From assembly GCF_016793825.1 (NCBI RefSeq), contig NZ_JAEULM010000017.1:32981-96980 (forward strand): a stretch of DNA of 64,000 nucleotides. The letters run 5' to 3'. This document shows, one piece after another, positions 63,597 through 64,000 of this stretch (its first letter is position 1; every line of letters starts with the position of its first letter). A program made the position numbers and the translations under genes. Under the pieces are notes generated by a model. The model made no database searches. It had not been told where the DNA came from and was given only the letters and a program-made list of their open reading frames with translations. Source of the DNA: Sphingopyxis sp. (GTDB lineage: Bacteria; Pseudomonadota; Alphaproteobacteria; Sphingomonadales; Sphingomonadaceae).

Positions 63597-64000
63597 TCAG
63601 ATGGCCTGGCCGGTTTTTGCCCAGTCGGCGAGGAAGCCTTCGATGCCCTTTTCGGTGAGGATATGCTTGAACAGGCCCTTGATGACGGAGGGGGGCGCGG
63701 TCATGACATCGGCGCCGATCTTGGCGGCTTCGAGGACGTGGATGCCGTGGCGGACGCTCGCGACGAGGATTTCGGTGTCATAGGCATAATTGTCATAGAT
63801 CAGGCGGATGTCGGCGATAAGCTGCATGCCGTCGAAGCCATTGTCGTCGTGGCGGCCGACGAAGGGCGAGACGAAGGTCGCCCCCGCCTTCGCCGCGAGC
63901 AGCGCCTGCGCCGCCGAGAAGCAGAGCGTGACGTTGACCATCGTGCCGTCGCCGGTCAGCGCCTTGCAGGTCTTGAGCCCGTCGATCGTCAGCGGCACCT
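63597..64000 (-). CDS. Fructose-6-phosphate aldolase / transaldolase, C-terminal part
   Basis: The last about 134 residues of an Fsa/TalC-type aldolase; the start lies beyond the window end. Seen: '[19 protein letters not shown]' at the edge, '[20 protein letters not shown]', '[15 protein letters not shown]', and the C-terminal '[19 protein letters not shown]'. In the E. coli enzyme the Schiff-base lysine directly precedes 'VP.T', so here it would be encoded at 63999 and beyond, just out of view. Small (about 215-220 residue) family, acting as transaldolase or F6P aldolase in the cytoplasm. Confidence 0.9.
   Translation of the reverse strand, partial: VPLTIDGLKTCKALTGDGTMVNVTLCFSAAQALLAAKAGATFVSPFVGRHDDNGFDGMQLIADIRLIYDNYAYDTEILVASVRHGIHVLEAAKIGADVMTAPPSVIKGLFKHILTEKGIEGFLADWAKTGQAI

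Overview
The window looks like ordinary chromosome from a high-GC alphaproteobacterium of the order Sphingomonadales, probably close to Sphingopyxis. The basis is gene content and style: paired TorF-type porins, a NepR/EcfG/PhyR general stress response locus, an HWE-family histidine kinase, GIN-domain proteins, many GTGA/ATGA start-stop overlaps, and short 'CGTCATCCCGG' palindromes between genes. This assignment is inference. I see no rRNA, tRNA, CRISPR array, insertion sequence, prophage or plasmid origin.

Layout. 1-4.6 kb: end of an S41 peptidase, a methyltransferase-like exported protein, a GNAT enzyme, and a minus-strand run of ispG, a pentapeptide-like protein and two membrane proteins joined by 4-base overlaps. 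4.8-8.3 kb: two TorF porin paralogs with a shared leader motif, then creD. 8.5-15.2 kb: an FMN 2-hydroxyacid oxidase; a three-gene redox/amidohydrolase operon; divergent threonine ammonia-lyase plus a thioesterase. 15.2-22.3 kb: SIMPL protein, GNAT, a sulfatase-fold membrane enzyme, a peptidase-marR operon behind a perfect 32-bp AT-rich palindrome, an SH3-like protein, a hydrolase and a PQQ-type sugar dehydrogenase.

22.3-27.1 kb is the general stress response locus: nepR-ecfG, a BLUF blue-light sensor, a second EcfG-like sigma factor, phyR and an HWE kinase. nepR and phyR have EcfG-type promoter sequences with identical spacing. 27.1-32.4 kb is a four-gene, translationally coupled DNA repair operon (radical SAM protein, DUF4130-UdgX fusion, ligase-associated exonuclease, ATP-dependent DNA ligase). 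An exact alphaproteobacterial LexA box (GTTC-N7-GTTC) sits just upstream. I consider this operon and the stress locus the most interesting parts of the window.

32.5-40.2 kb: iron superoxide dismutase, L-serine ammonia-lyase, a LysR regulator, and a formaldehyde-linked run (glutathione-dependent formaldehyde dehydrogenase, formyl-THF deformylase, VOC protein, YbaK-type deacylase, S-formylglutathione hydrolase). 40.2-49.6 kb: quinone oxidoreductase, DEAD-box helicase, BaiN-type flavoprotein, GreA-like factor with a coupled 59-residue protein, two GIN-type envelope proteins, an SDR, a secreted permuted-papain-like protein and a triple TonB_C protein. 49.7-57.4 kb: secA, a TauE exporter, and the Anbu operon (ATP-grasp, alpha-E, transglutaminase, Anbu). 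57.5-64 kb: acetyl-CoA synthetase, an ALDH7-like dehydrogenase, a thiolase-like protein, enoyl-CoA hydratase and the C-terminal part of a transaldolase-like aldolase.
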